A stretch of DNA of 64,000 bases from Typha latifolia (taxonomy: Eukaryota > Streptophyta > Magnoliopsida > Poales > Typhaceae), in contig CM034103.1 of NCBI GenBank assembly GCA_019914945.1, positions 11,222,001-11,286,000 on the forward strand, given 5' to 3'. Positions 48,087-62,780 of the stretch are shown in pieces. Position 1 is the first letter of the stretch, and each line of letters starts with the position of its first letter. Made by a program: the position numbers and the translations under genes. The notes beneath the pieces were generated by a model that saw nothing but the letters and a program-made list of their open reading frames with translations, was not told the origin of the DNA and ran no database searches.

Positions 48087-48680
48087 CACTACGAGGTAAT
48101 GCAGGGTTATAAGTCCACACTGAAGGAAAATAACCTCGTATTTTTTATATAAAAATAACAATGCATTAAATAAATAAGCACTGCAGGATAATGCGAGGTT
48201 AATAAAATAACAATACACTAGAGGATATAAAGATGAACTATAAGATAATGCGAGGTTATAAACCGCACTCTATGTAAAATAGCCATGCACATACTAAGAG
48301 AAAATAAAGAGACACTATAGGATAATGTGCGGCTATAAGCCCATATTCTATGTAAAATAACCAAGCACAATAATAAATAAATATACACTACTAGTTAATA
48401 CAATGTTATAAGCCCACATTACAATGTAATGCAGAGTTATAAGCCATCGCTGTAGTGTAATATGAGATTATAAGCCCACAATCTATATAAAATAATCATA
48501 CATTAGAAGAAACAAATAGACACCATGAGGTTACTACAATATTATAAGCGTTTTATATAAAATAACTATATACTAGAAGAATTAAAATATGCACTATAAG
48601 TTAATACATGGTTATAAGCCCGCACTACGATATAATGTGGGGTTATAAACCTGCATTGCGGTGTAATGCACGCATTGTAA
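48087..48680. repeat. Degenerate tandem repeat array
   Basis: About ten imperfect units carrying ggttataagcccgcac-type and taatgcggggttataa-type words, separated by tatgtaaaataaccatgcac-type spacers. Unit length is irregular, roughly 50-70 bases. Not a CRISPR: units vary and spacers are not unique. Confidence 0.7.
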
Positions 48681-49055
48681 GAAAAGTGTGTCCGCTTAAT
48701 ATTTTTTATTTATTTTTACAGAATTTATTAGTTCGAAAAAAATATATAACTATATGTGAAATGACTAATATTTAAAAGAATAGATAGATAGAAAGAAATT
48801 TAGGTGAGATGTCCGATATTTAATAGAAGAAATAGTGAAGAGAGAGAATATCAACTGTAGCTAAAGTGACGTGTAATTAAATATTGTCTAATCTATAGAT
48901 AAAATAATAATTGTGAGTTATTATTAAATTATTATTTTTTAAAATTATATGAAATAAGATGAGACAAAATAATGAATTACTATATTAGAATAAAGTAAGA
49001 TATTATTTAATTACGTAATAAAGAGATTTATTTTAGAATAAACTTATTCTTATGT

Positions 49056-49377
49056 TTTTTTTTGAGTAAAGTAAAGCTTGTATTACTTAAAGAAAGATTT
49101 GTCTCCTCCCCAGGTGAGGAGTAGGAGTCTACAACTAACAAATTACATAATTCTAAGAAAAATAGCCTTCTCGCCTAATTACACATTTTATGATTCCCCT
49201 ATTTCCCCACCCTACAACCAACAAGTTACATAATTCTACGGAAAAGAGCCTTCTCGCCCAATTACAAATTTCATGATTCCCCTTTTTCCCGGGTGGGCTG
49301 CCAAATCAGCCACCTTCTTAATCTGTTCGAGACACTCATGGACAAAATTTCTCACCCTCCATGGACAAGGCTCCCAC
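49056..49377 (-). mobile_element. 5'-truncated L1-like LINE with 18-bp target duplication
   Basis: Flanked by ATAAACTTATTCTTATGT at 49038-49055 and 49378-49395. The insert opens with T8, the complement of a poly-A tail, followed on the reverse strand by the LINE-like end TACAAGCTTTACTTTACTC. The far end encodes CPWRVRNFVHE on the minus strand. A segment of about 75 bases (acataattctaagaaaa...) is repeated inside. Confidence 0.8.
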
Positions 49378-49396
49378 ATAAACTTATTCTTATGTC

Positions 49397-50151
49397 ACAA
49401 GTGAACAGAAACTAATATACTGGAAGATTCAGTTTGAAGATGCTGCAATGGCAGATAGTTCATTCATATTCTCATCTACTTAAGAATGTAAGATGATGAT
49501 CAAGATGAAAATTGCAGTATAATAAGTAGGTGGTAAAGAGTGAATTACAGGTAATCATGGACTGTAAGCATCTCTCTTTCTTCTTTCATGTCATTGATAA
49601 ATCTACAAGCCCAAGAAAGTTTAAGCCAACTTATTTACCTTTCTATGATAGGATTATTAATATATAGGGATATTATAACAATTTAAATATTATACTTAAG
49701 TTTGGATATAAAAATAATAATAAATTTCATATTTATCTAAATCTCAGGAGACAAAGTAATATAAATAAATTCAGAAAGTAGTTTAATTTTAAATATAACC
49801 AATAAAAATAATCTAATATCTATATGTGAGTGTATACAAAATATATAATAATAAGCCAGGTCGAATTTTTTGAAAATGTCTTCAAATCAAACCGAAGTTG
49901 CTGCAAACCACTGGTTTAATATGACCAATATGATTGGGATGAGATGGTTAAGCGGATCAACACATTACTAATTTGAAAAACAAACATAATGACTCTAATC
50001 GAACAAGAAAAGAGTACTAAAGCTCTCAGTATTTCAGACAACCATCTCATGGTTTGACAAAATTAAACAAACAAAAACCAAATGCTTCCAGTAGCTCTAA
50101 ATCTTGGAACCTATCAAGCAACCAGATGAAAACTTTCGTCCCACCTGATTT
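49397..50151. other. Intergenic region 3' of RPL19
   Basis: No gene seen. AT-rich; contains the 3' flank and polyadenylation region of the minus-strand RPL19 gene. Confidence 0.5.
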
Positions 50152-53335
<3,184 letters not shown>

Positions 53336-53431
53336 AGTATTCTCTCTCTCTCCTGTCTCTCGCTCGTTGGTGGAAGAAGGAAGGAAGCCTGCGGCGCCGA
53401 AGGAGGCTTCTTATAAAACCTAGGGCTCCTC

Positions 53432-53557
53432 TAGGGTTTTCGTCGGCGTCACTAGGCGGGCCGGGCCGAGCCTGATGCGGATCGGGCTGGAGAATTAGAA
53501 GTCCATTCTCGGAAATCATGGACTGCTCGGAAATCCAACAGTAAATCGGGCTGGGCC
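53432..53557 (-). promoter_or_regulatory. RPL19 promoter elements: telo-box and site-II-like motif
   Basis: On the coding strand an AAACCCTA telo-box lies at 53432-53439, about 100 bases before the ATG, and GGCCCA at 53552-53557. Both are known features of plant translation-machinery promoters; regulation here is inferred. Confidence 0.65.
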
Positions 53558-53599
53558 GGGCGGATCGGGCCAATAGTAATTCTGAAAATATTTTCTGAG

Positions 53600-56500
53600 A
53601 AAATTAAAAAAAAAAACTCCTTTTTAACTATATTATATATAAATTCTTCTTTGCTTCATTATGCAAAAATAGAGTCCTTTACTTGCTAAAATACATCAAG
53701 CCATATAAAGAATGAAAATGAGAAGAATGTAAGAGTACAAGAAATATTTTTTTCACATTTAGGCGAGTAGCCGGGCCAGAAGAGGCGAATAAATGGTTAA
53801 CCCATATCACCCGTAGTAGACGAGTTGAGTTTGAGTCAAGCCGAGCCAAATGGAGCTCACTTGAGCTTTGCCCTAATTTTTACAAACATGGGCTTCTCTA
53901 TGTACCTCACCCTTGTAATTGTTTTAGGTCCTAATATAGGATGACTCATATAAAAAACTCAACTCTTAAGGATTTCTTTGGATGATCAAGAGAGTATACA
54001 TTTAGATAAAACCAAAATAGGTATAAATAAAAATAGATTTTAAGCAATAGGTATTATGTTGTTTCGCATCATTTATGTCTACAATAATTATATCTAGACC
54101 TCCTAATTTATTTCTTAATTTTATACAGACCCTTGGCCCTCATTTATTTTTTCCATAACACCTTTGTATGAAAATTATCGCCATAATAAACTATCTCAAG
54201 ATCACAAGAAGACCATCTATAAGAAAATTAATAACCGTATTATCTTAAAATTATAAGGTTTAGAGAATACCTTGAATAGAGAAACTCAAACCTTTTTGAA
54301 ACCAGAATACCTCTTGTAGATATAGAGAAGAAGATCTCTATGCCTTCTTCCTAATCGAAAAATTATTTAGTTGTAAACTTTTATTGTGTATAGAGATGTC
54401 TTCTTGCTTTCTACTCTTCTTTTTCTTCTATTCACGTTTCTCCACTTCAAATACCTTAGAGGCACTCTTAAGTGGCATGAGCAATCTCAAATAAAAACTA
54501 AATCTAACTCAATAACTTACTAGTCAAATATAAGACGCACCTCATGAGGATAACTTAAACTGATTTAGTTAGTGAACCCAGCAGTTATTAACCGTTTATA
54601 CTGTTCATCTTTTTAAGCTTCCACACGAAGCACATAATATAGTAGTGATAAAAAGAGGGTTTGTCTTGTTTAAGTTCTTGGTTGAGAATAGAAACAAATC
54701 ATATTAATTGGTGTCAAATACTCAGTGAAATGACACATACTGGAAACTTATTCCGGTGCAAAAGTGTTAGCTGTGGACATTCGAATTCTTTCTCACTTTG
54801 GGCCTTCATTATATACATATATAAAACCTACCAAGATGAGGAACAGTCTCATTGTCAGGCATGCATGTCTTTCTCCACCTCTAAAATATTAATCAAATAG
54901 GTAGGATACTTGATTCCAGCTTCCAGGTTGACATTTAAACAGAGAAGTGCATCGACTCTTCCTCTTTCTTTTTTGCTTGGATGATCATGTTCAAATTTAG
55001 GCCATGTTTGATGTTTGATGTTTGTGTTCTTCTAATAAGCTGACAACAAACCAAGCAACAATAGGAAGAGTAGAAGACAACTGGGGTTTCAACTTTGGAT
55101 GCTAACCCTTCTCTAGTTTCAAAGCATAATCTTGTCCCATAGTTGCCACCCTACTGAGTACTGACTTTGATGTAGGTCTGAAGGATTAAGACCCAACCAC
55201 TTTGATTCTTTGAAAGATTTTCTCAGAGTTTCTCCCTTTGGTTTCCTTCTCGCTTACCTTTCATTTATCAATCCATTTCGCATACAAAAATCTTAACGAG
55301 AAGACCCATCTCCCGAAAGGTCAAAACGAAGGATACAATTCGGATTAAAAGGAGGAAGAAGATTAACTCCATCAAGATACAAAAAGAGACTAATTCTACC
55401 CCTATGCATTGCCTAATGAGCAGCTTGATTTAATCTCCATGAGCATGCACAAAAGTGCAGATATCAAAATAAGGTATCAGTTTTCCACACTAGATAATGA
55501 TGATGCACCAAGGAGTTTCTTCAAAGTGGTTGAACATAGTGATGATAGAATATTTTTTTTTATTCTAAAATATAACTCTTTATTTCACAATAACAGCTAA
55601 ACACTATAATAACTCTATTTTAGAATACAAATACTTTTCATCATAATAATATCTTATACCATATACTAACTTAACTCAGTTACTAATTTATTCTTGATAT
55701 CTAAAAGATATTTAAAATAATTTTATAAAAAATTAAATAAATTTTTTCTATCTTTTCATTCACTTTATATCACATCAAAAATAATTATTACACTCTTATT
55801 TCATAATACAAGTAAACATAAAAATAATTATTCTTAAAATAAAAAAAATATTTTAAAAATAACAAAAAGAAATATCTATTCTAGATTTAACTTTATTACC
55901 AAAGTAAACCGTGTCACCTTCAAAATTGACTTAGGAGGGGCCTCAACTAGGTTGTGCCCAGGTAAAAAGAATGGTGCCCAGATAGTCTCTTTCCCTACCA
56001 GCCTAGCCCCAACTCTCTTACTCCTGGAATCAAAGACACCATCCACGTTAATTTTAATAACACCTTCAAAGGATTAGCCCACTCTACAATAGAGAGCACA
56101 GTTTAGCGAGCACCATATGACAGCAACAAAAAAAAATTAAAAGAAAAAGTAGAGAAAAAAAAGGATATTTTATCTTATATCGTTTCCTTATACTCTCGTT
56201 CACATCATTTACAGATGATATCTACCGTTCCCAAAAATTCTGAGCGCCGCCGTCCACCGGAAAACCGGGAAGCGAGGTTGGTCTGTCAGGCAGCACCGAA
56301 ACCGGATCACCGGATCAGCACGTGGCAGGGAGTTAACGGTCATATCTTTTCAAAATCTACCCCCACAAATCTCGGCGCGAAAACTAAACTCTTAACCGTT
56401 CCATTCCTCTACTCCTCTCCACACTGACCCCCACCACCATAAAAACTACACAATTTTTTCTATCTACCTATTTACTATTGGATTCTATTCTACCATAGTG
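53600..56500. other. Intergenic region between RPL19 and the DnaJ relic
   Basis: No gene recognised. AT-rich with short repeat-like stretches (gagttgagtttgagtcaagcc near 53822; aaaataattattctta-type sequence near 55800). Small open frames at 54661, 55409 and 56215 show no recognisable similarity. Confidence 0.5.
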
Positions 56501-56524
56501 GAAGAGTATGATCTCGGATAGGTG

Positions 56525-57395
56525 ATGGCAAGAGAACTGGACTCCAAATCACTAATTGCAAGAGAAATTTGCTCACACTCGAAAAATATTCGCGTCTTGT
56601 TCGCACCGCCACCGGTCACTAGAGAGACCTGTGTTCGTCGATTGGTACCTCATTCTCAGAGTTGAGTCATCGGTGCTCGATATCCGTTCTATTTTTGCTC
56701 TTTCGGTCGAGATCTAGTATTAAGGGGCACTTTTCGTGTCTTTAGGTCAATGGAGGATCGGCGGCGGGATGTGGTTCGGGGGCGGTACCGGAAATTGGGT
56801 ATTGATCTTTTGATGGTATTGTGTAGGTGCATTGTGATTTTGATTTATGGATTAAGAGGTGGTGGTTTGTAGCTTTGCAGCTTCACCCAGACAAGAATAG
56901 TAACCCAAAAGCAGAAGTAGCATTTAAACTTGTCTTAGAGGTAGGTAGGAGATCTCTTTGGCAATTTTCCTCTGTTCTATCACTATCTCATTAATTTTGA
57001 TAGTAGTGTTTTAACTTGCATGACATTAGGCATATCTCTGTGTACCATCTGCTCCTCAAATTGCCCAAATTTTATCCTCAATTATATCTCTTTGTTTATT
57101 TGACTGAAACTCCCCTAAAACAAAGTTCATTTTTACTTATTTAGTACATTGCAACATACAATTTCAACAAGCTTCTTCTGTACTTTGTTTTAGTCACCTA
57201 CTTTGCTTTTGTTTTAGTCACCTACATTGCTACTTTCCACGATCTGGCACTCCTCTTTGATCCTTCATCTGCTCATCTTTCCCACTCTTCGATCCTGCTG
57301 TTTACCAACTTTACCCCAAATATCCCCACCACAGGAGTTGCGTGCACGAGAATCAACAGGAATTTTGGTTACAAAGATGTATGAGGAAGTAAATG
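56525..57395 (+). pseudogene. J-domain (DnaJ) protein gene, broken
   Basis: The ATG at 56525 opens MARELDSKSLIAREICSHSK, then the frame slips: FVDWYLILRV is in the next frame. After a short intron-like gap, DVVRGRYRKL (ending 56798) joins by a 74-base GT-AG intron to ALQLHPDKNSNPKAEVAFKL (exon 56873-56940), which includes the HPD triad that stimulates Hsp70. The normal continuation (AYACLSD-type segment) is absent. About 400 bases later, LFDPAVYQLYPKYPHHR and EFWLQRC resemble the C-terminal region of this plant DnaJ family and end in a stop. Frame slips plus the missing middle make it a pseudogene, although parts might be sequencing error. It lies tail to tail with the Pumilio-24-like gene. 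Confidence 0.7.
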
Positions 57396-57729
57396 TGAAT
57401 CACCTGTTTACCAGATAAGATCAACCAAAAGATCAAGCAGAACCCAGAGTACTGATGAGCATTTTGTGCTCAAAATATTTTAGAGCTTGCAATCACCATT
57501 ACAAAGTATAAACTTATGTATCATGTACTTCTTTTAAGAACAAATCAGAAGAAATCTACTTCAAAAAGTTCTACTACTGTTTGAGATCAAACTAATAGAT
57601 ATTCTGAGCTTAGGTGTCGAAAAATGCTTTATGCCATGGATTTGATGGAAATTCCTCCTTGGAATATTGCAGGGAGCCTCACGACATGATATGGCAGTGT
57701 TTAGAAACCCACAAATAGAGGTACTTTCT

Positions 57730-58961
57730 TCAACTTTCTTTCTCCATTGGCTTCTGCTCGGGGACTTTAAGAACGCCTCGATCTATCAAAGGCTGCAGGT
57801 CAGATTTTGCAAGCTCTCTAACTATGGGATCGGATGATTCCAGGAATGCAGCAATCACCTTGGAGCTGTGGTTACCAAGAAGTTCACATGAGTAGCATCT
57901 TAGATCAGAAATAAAATAAGGATTATGATCATAATGGTTGATAGAGAAATTAATGTGGCATACCTGTGTCCATGAGCCCACATCTCACACTTGCCTTCTA
58001 GAGCTGTTCTCCACAACGTGGCGGAGAATATTCCACAGTCTACTACAAGTTTTCTGATGGTCCTGCTGGAGTGGAAGTTCTCAAATACATGCTCCTCGTC
58101 AGATTCATTTGTCTTTGGAAGAGCAGCTACAGAAGCTATTGCTTTATGCAAGTCATCTATCCTATTAGCTAGCCGTTGCAAAACACCATCAGTTCCACCA
58201 ACAGCCACCTGCAGATTTAGATACATAAACTAGTTTAAGTACCTCAACCATATTCTCCTAAAGCTCATGTTTTCAAAAAGGACACTTAACATGCAAGTGT
58301 GAAAAGGAATTGATCAATTGCCTTGTCCTTCAATGAGGGAATGAGAAGATAAAGAAAGACATACTCATGTAAAATTCAAATAGAAAAGTACTCTTTCCAG
58401 ATTTATCCAATTACGAAGTAAATGATTGAAGCAAAAGCAATTTTCTGAATAACAACTTGCTTCGTAACTAAACCTCAGTCTTTGTAAAAGATTTGTGCCA
58501 TTCTATGCAACATCTGTCCATATAAAAATAAAATGAATGATCTTACTATGGCGACTATAGCAATCAAATGGAAGACTCCAATGGAAATGCAACACCAATT
58601 TAGAACAAAATAGCACTTCATTAACTATTCTCTGTATAATTTGAACATGCCAATATCTAAGGTAACTTTTCCTGCAATCACAATAACAGATTAACATGAA
58701 GAAACATGTATCTCAACTGAAATAAATCCTCATTTCTTGATAGATCAATAAATCATATATCAATAAGACGTCCTCCACTGCACTAGTATCATTGTGTGAA
58801 TAGAATCCAATGTAATATCTCAAAGAGACCTTAGCCAAGTCCTTTCTCATAGCTTCCAGATTTGTTTTAAAGAGTAAAGAAATCACCTCATATATTACTT
58901 CTTTGCCAAAATTCGATCGAAGTAAATCTCCAGCATTCTCGATACATGTTTCGATGAGATT
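57730..58961 (-). CDS. APUM24: Pumilio homolog 24-like protein, C-terminal exons (partial)
   Basis: Three exons, 58887-58961, 57964-58208 and 57730-57865, are in phase and have GT-AG borders. They encode IENAGDLLRSNFGKEVIYEV, then HVFENFHSSRTIRKLVVDCG and CEMWAHGH, then SSKVIAAFLESSDPIVREL, ending in a stop at 57730-57732. This is the C-terminal CPL region that follows the Puf repeats in the PUF6/Puf-A/APUM24 group, nucleolar RNA-binding proteins needed for pre-rRNA processing and large-subunit assembly. The preceding exons with the Puf repeats were not found up to 64000; with the kilobase introns usual in this locus the gene probably continues past the window. A detached gene fragment is the alternative. 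No frame damage is seen in the three exons. Confidence 0.8.
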
Positions 58962-59329
58962 CTGCAGGACAATAAATGAAGACCGCTTATTATGTCTTTG
59001 GAGTGAAATATAGGAAGTATGTAAACCTGAATTCACATGCAAAACCATCTACAGTACAGTTACTTTCTTTGATTACAAAACAACAAGCTAAATGTCAGTT
59101 AAAGTATATTCACAACCTAAGAGTGCAGATATCCTAGACATAAGAAGCTTCAATCTTCCTTTCTGAATTCTCAAACAGTTCAATGCAAAAAAAGAAAGGA
59201 AACACCACAAATAAAGGATTAATACTTGTAAAATGATACTGTATTTCACGAACAGTTATTCATAACTGCATACAGCATAACCACGCAGAAAAGTAGTTCC
59301 ACCTGAGCATAACTCTTAGGGAAATTTAT

Positions 59330-60150
59330 CGAACACACCGTACATTTTGCTTTTATTACCATTCACACCATACTAATATAGATATTTATCATTAGACCTG
59401 CATTTTTTTCTTACAATGCCTCAAAAACACCCTAACATTGACTTTTTAACCAACTTTTATCATATAGATGAGTTAATAAACTACAGATGTGAAATCACAT
59501 TTATACCCCTAACTAAGCAATTCATCTAAGTCAAATGCCACATTACCTCCCACAAGCCACCTCATCATCTTCTTCCTCAACTCAACCTGACTTTCTTCTT
59601 ACCTCTTTTAGCAGACACTATCTCTCCTCCCTCATTACTCTCCCACCTTATCCATTTTTCCTTCCCTCTTTAAAAATTCTCATCTATTCACCCCCACCTC
59701 ACTTCAACTTGTAAGTTTTAAGAACATCACAGGAGAAGACCACGAGGTGAAGTTGAGGCTGCTCATCATCGGCCACACGGTGGTGGTGCTCTCCAACGAA
59801 GTCCTCGGTGCCCACCAGTTGAGATAGGAGAGAGAAGAGATTCGAGATGTCAAAGAAAGAGAGGGAAAAGATGGGTTTAATAGGGGTAGGGGAGGAGGAG
59901 AGGAGATTAAGTAGAGTTAAGAAGAAGATAATGATGCAGCTTATAAAAGGCATTTTGGGTATTTTAGTTTTTTATTTTTAAAGTAATGAAATTTTTTAAA
60001 CTTCATCCATTGATGTTGGATTAAATTTAACTCGGGATGTTATTGAGAAAGTAAAAACAAATAGGGATCAAATGATAAATATTCATATGATAGGATGTAA
60101 ATAAAATAAAAGTAAAATGTAAGATGTTTTTGAACAATTTTTCTAGAAAA
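59330..60150. mobile_element. Terminal-inverted-repeat element (MITE-like)
   Basis: The left end gaaatttatcgaacacaccg, then acattttgcttttatta, is mirrored at the right by reverse-strand sequence containing ttacattttacttttatt and atttatcatttgat. The element is about 800 bases. A short open frame at 59699-59953 shows no similarity. It lies in the presumed intron of the Pumilio-24-like gene. Confidence 0.5.
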
Positions 60151-61197
60151 AGGATATACTTGAAGTTCTAAAGTTTTTTTTCCATCTATAAAGAAAGTTC
60201 ATCGCCCATGACTATCTAGCCCCTAAAACTCCAAATTCAAGATGTCCACACCAACAATCAACATTTTCTTCCCAACCCAAGGGAACAAGAACAAATTCTT
60301 TGGCACAAAAAACCTATGTATGCTTATTAATGCTTGACCAACCTCTGCAACAAAACAGTGGCATTATCTTCATAAGATTAAAGGACACCCTGTGTGATGT
60401 CCAGAGCTTTAAAAGTTGGTATCTTCAATTGGGTATTGAATCCCAGTTCTGACTATTATAAAACACAGTTTCTACGACATATAGTACTTTTCTCTAAAAA
60501 GTATAATTTCCTTCATATGATGGACCACCAAAGAGGTTAATTAGGTGTATCCAAAGGATCCATGATTGAAATATTATTCACTAGCCTATTCAAGAAATAA
60601 TGATTATAAATCAAATCTTACGAAGATATCCACCAAAAAGTTTGTGATGAGATCAAAATTGAGCAAGATTTGTACTCCAAGGAAAAAATGATTCTGATTA
60701 AAACTCATCAATCATCACAACCAAAGGTTGTTATGACCCAAGATAGATTTCGATCAAATTCTATTTCTTTTCGAGAAGTTTTGCATATATCTTTCAGTGT
60801 AGAACTCGAAATTAGATTCCATTTGTTCTAGTATGTTCAGATCGAGTTAAAATAGGGTTCTGAGCATGGGTTGAAAGTAGAAACTTTTCACAAAAGGAAA
60901 GAGTCCTTTTTGTCAGGTTAGTGGTGAGTCCTGTCAGTCTATATTTAGTCATGTAGGCTTGTGGCTGAAAATTTGAGTTATTATTATCTTCTTTTATAGT
61001 TTGCTTGGAAAAGCTCTTTGATCTCAAGTGTGTTTCTTCCTGTGATTGTTATTTGATCTGTATCTCTTTGTAATCTTTGTTGAATAGTAAACAAGGAGTC
61101 ATTCTATATCTCGCAGGTTCATTTGGAGTGCTGATCGTGTATCATGTCGCTATGTTGATAACAACTTCTTTCCCTAGAATTTTTGGCATTAGTCAAT
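60151..61197. other. Unassigned stretch, presumed intron
   Basis: No exon of the Pumilio-24-like gene or other gene could be recognised on either strand. Confidence 0.4.
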
Positions 61198-61205
61198 ATC
61201 AGAGT

Positions 61206-61769
61206 TAGGGGTGAAAACGGGTCGGATTAACTCCGACCCAACCCGCTATCCGACCCGACTCGAATCGGATTCGGATAAAAAATTTCTATCTAATCCGGAT
61301 ACGAATAGAATTTTTGAAAAATTCTCGGATACAAATTCGGATACGAGTCGAATATAATCTTCGGATTTGGTTACGAATATCGAATATCCATTTACCCACA
61401 TATTTTTTTGAATGATTTACAGTTTCTAGTTTGCTTATTTAAAAAGTAAATATTGATATTATTACTAATGATGTGTTATATATTGTAGAGATTAATTTCC
61501 CTAATTTTATATATATTTGACATACAAAAAAATTTATTTTTTGTGAAACTCTTAATATTTTTATGTAATTATGTCTAAATAAAATATCATAATTCGTTTA
61601 AAATTCGATCAACATTCATTTAAGATCCGATTCTCAATCTGAAAATTATTCATATCCGTTTAGTTAGGATATAGTTTTAAATTTTATTATCCGTATCTGA
61701 ATCCATATCCGAACTAAAAATATGGATCCAGATATGGGTTGCGTACTATCCGAACCGTTTTCATCCCTA
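61206..61769. mobile_element. hAT-type MITE
   Basis: Ends are TAGGGGTGAAAACGGGTCGG and, on the other strand, TAGGGATGAAAACGGTTCGG: 18 of 20 match. The flanks are a perfect 8-bp duplication ATCAGAGT at 61198-61205 and 61770-61777, the hAT signature. The element is 564 bases, AT-rich inside, with subterminal ggatatc/gatccg words and no coding capacity. Confidence 0.9.
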
Positions 61770-62451
61770 ATCAGAGTACATGTGTTGTTCTATTTTTCCG
61801 ACATCACCAAGCTTTTGTGTTTCGGTTGAAGCCGTAGTTTGATGAAACTGATTAGGTTCGATCAACAGAGGTCTAAAATTCAGTCTTAAACATGTAAACC
61901 AATTAGTTTCAGACTTCTACAAATAAGGTATAGGCTTATAACACAATTCCAAGCTATGGAACCTCATTTTGTTTCTCTGAAACAAGAGGACATGGCGTAA
62001 TAAATTGAAACTCTGTAGCATTTAGTTATTGGTTGAATTCAACCCCACAGAACTCGAATCTGACTTGAATCAGAACTGGCTTTAATTATTTCTTTGCTTT
62101 ATCTTTGATTCTCTATTCCAACCAAATCTAACTCCTACAGTCTTACTCCGTCCTTATACATCCAAACCTAGCCCCAATTGAGCTTCACATCTGAATTTTA
62201 ATCAGCTAAGGCAAAGCATGAGAAAGAAAAGCTGCTGCTACAAAGTATTTCTATCTTTTCCTTTTTTTCACATGACAGTTCAAATTAGAGAAAAGTTTCC
62301 CTCAAAACCTAAATAATGCAAAAAATCTGTTAAAAGCACACTATCACATTATTAAGTAACAACTGAGAGAGAATAATTAGAAAGAGCACAAAAATATCAA
62401 TGTTTAAATAACATTCATTGTTCATTTATTAAATTAATAGTTCTGATAGAC

Positions 62452-62780
62452 AAGGATTATCATGTCGGCCCATGCCGACCAGCACGTGCTATGCCAATGG
62501 TGTGTCGGCACCTAGCACGGGGGAGCGCCATCTAAATAACTAGAAAAGAATAAAAACATATCATTGTTTAAAAAAAATAAATTGTCCATTTAGTATTTTA
62601 ATAGTTTTGATAGACAAGCATTATCGTGTTGGCTTGTGTTAACCGGCACGTTTGCCAATGGTATGTCGAAACATAGCACGAGGTGTCCTGATGACACTAC
62701 CCCGTGCCGACATGTGTCGTAGCTTGTACCACCCGTATCGCTTGACACGGGTAGGGTATCGGGCAGCATATCAGGTGTGC
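62452..62780. repeat. GGCACG-rich dispersed repeat, tandem pair
   Basis: Two consecutive half-copies start acaaggattatcatgtcggcc (62451) and acaagcattatcgtgttggc (62614), each followed by gccgacc/ggcacg words and preceded by taatagttttgatag-type sequence. Same family as in TRS130 introns 6 and 10. Confidence 0.55.

Larger units (their letters stand above)
47772..49396. mobile_element. AT-rich transposon-like element with internal tandem array
   Basis: Starts aggctgagtttgcttgtgga, a common MITE-like end in plants, and has gaataa-rich sequence at both ends (47800 and 49035). It contains a degenerate tandem array (48087-48680) and was itself hit by a LINE at 49056. Termini are not proven. Confidence 0.4.

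Noticed and set aside
48087..48680. Possible CRISPR-like array
   Set aside because: Units are imperfect, spacers are not unique, and the host is a plant; it is a degenerate tandem repeat.
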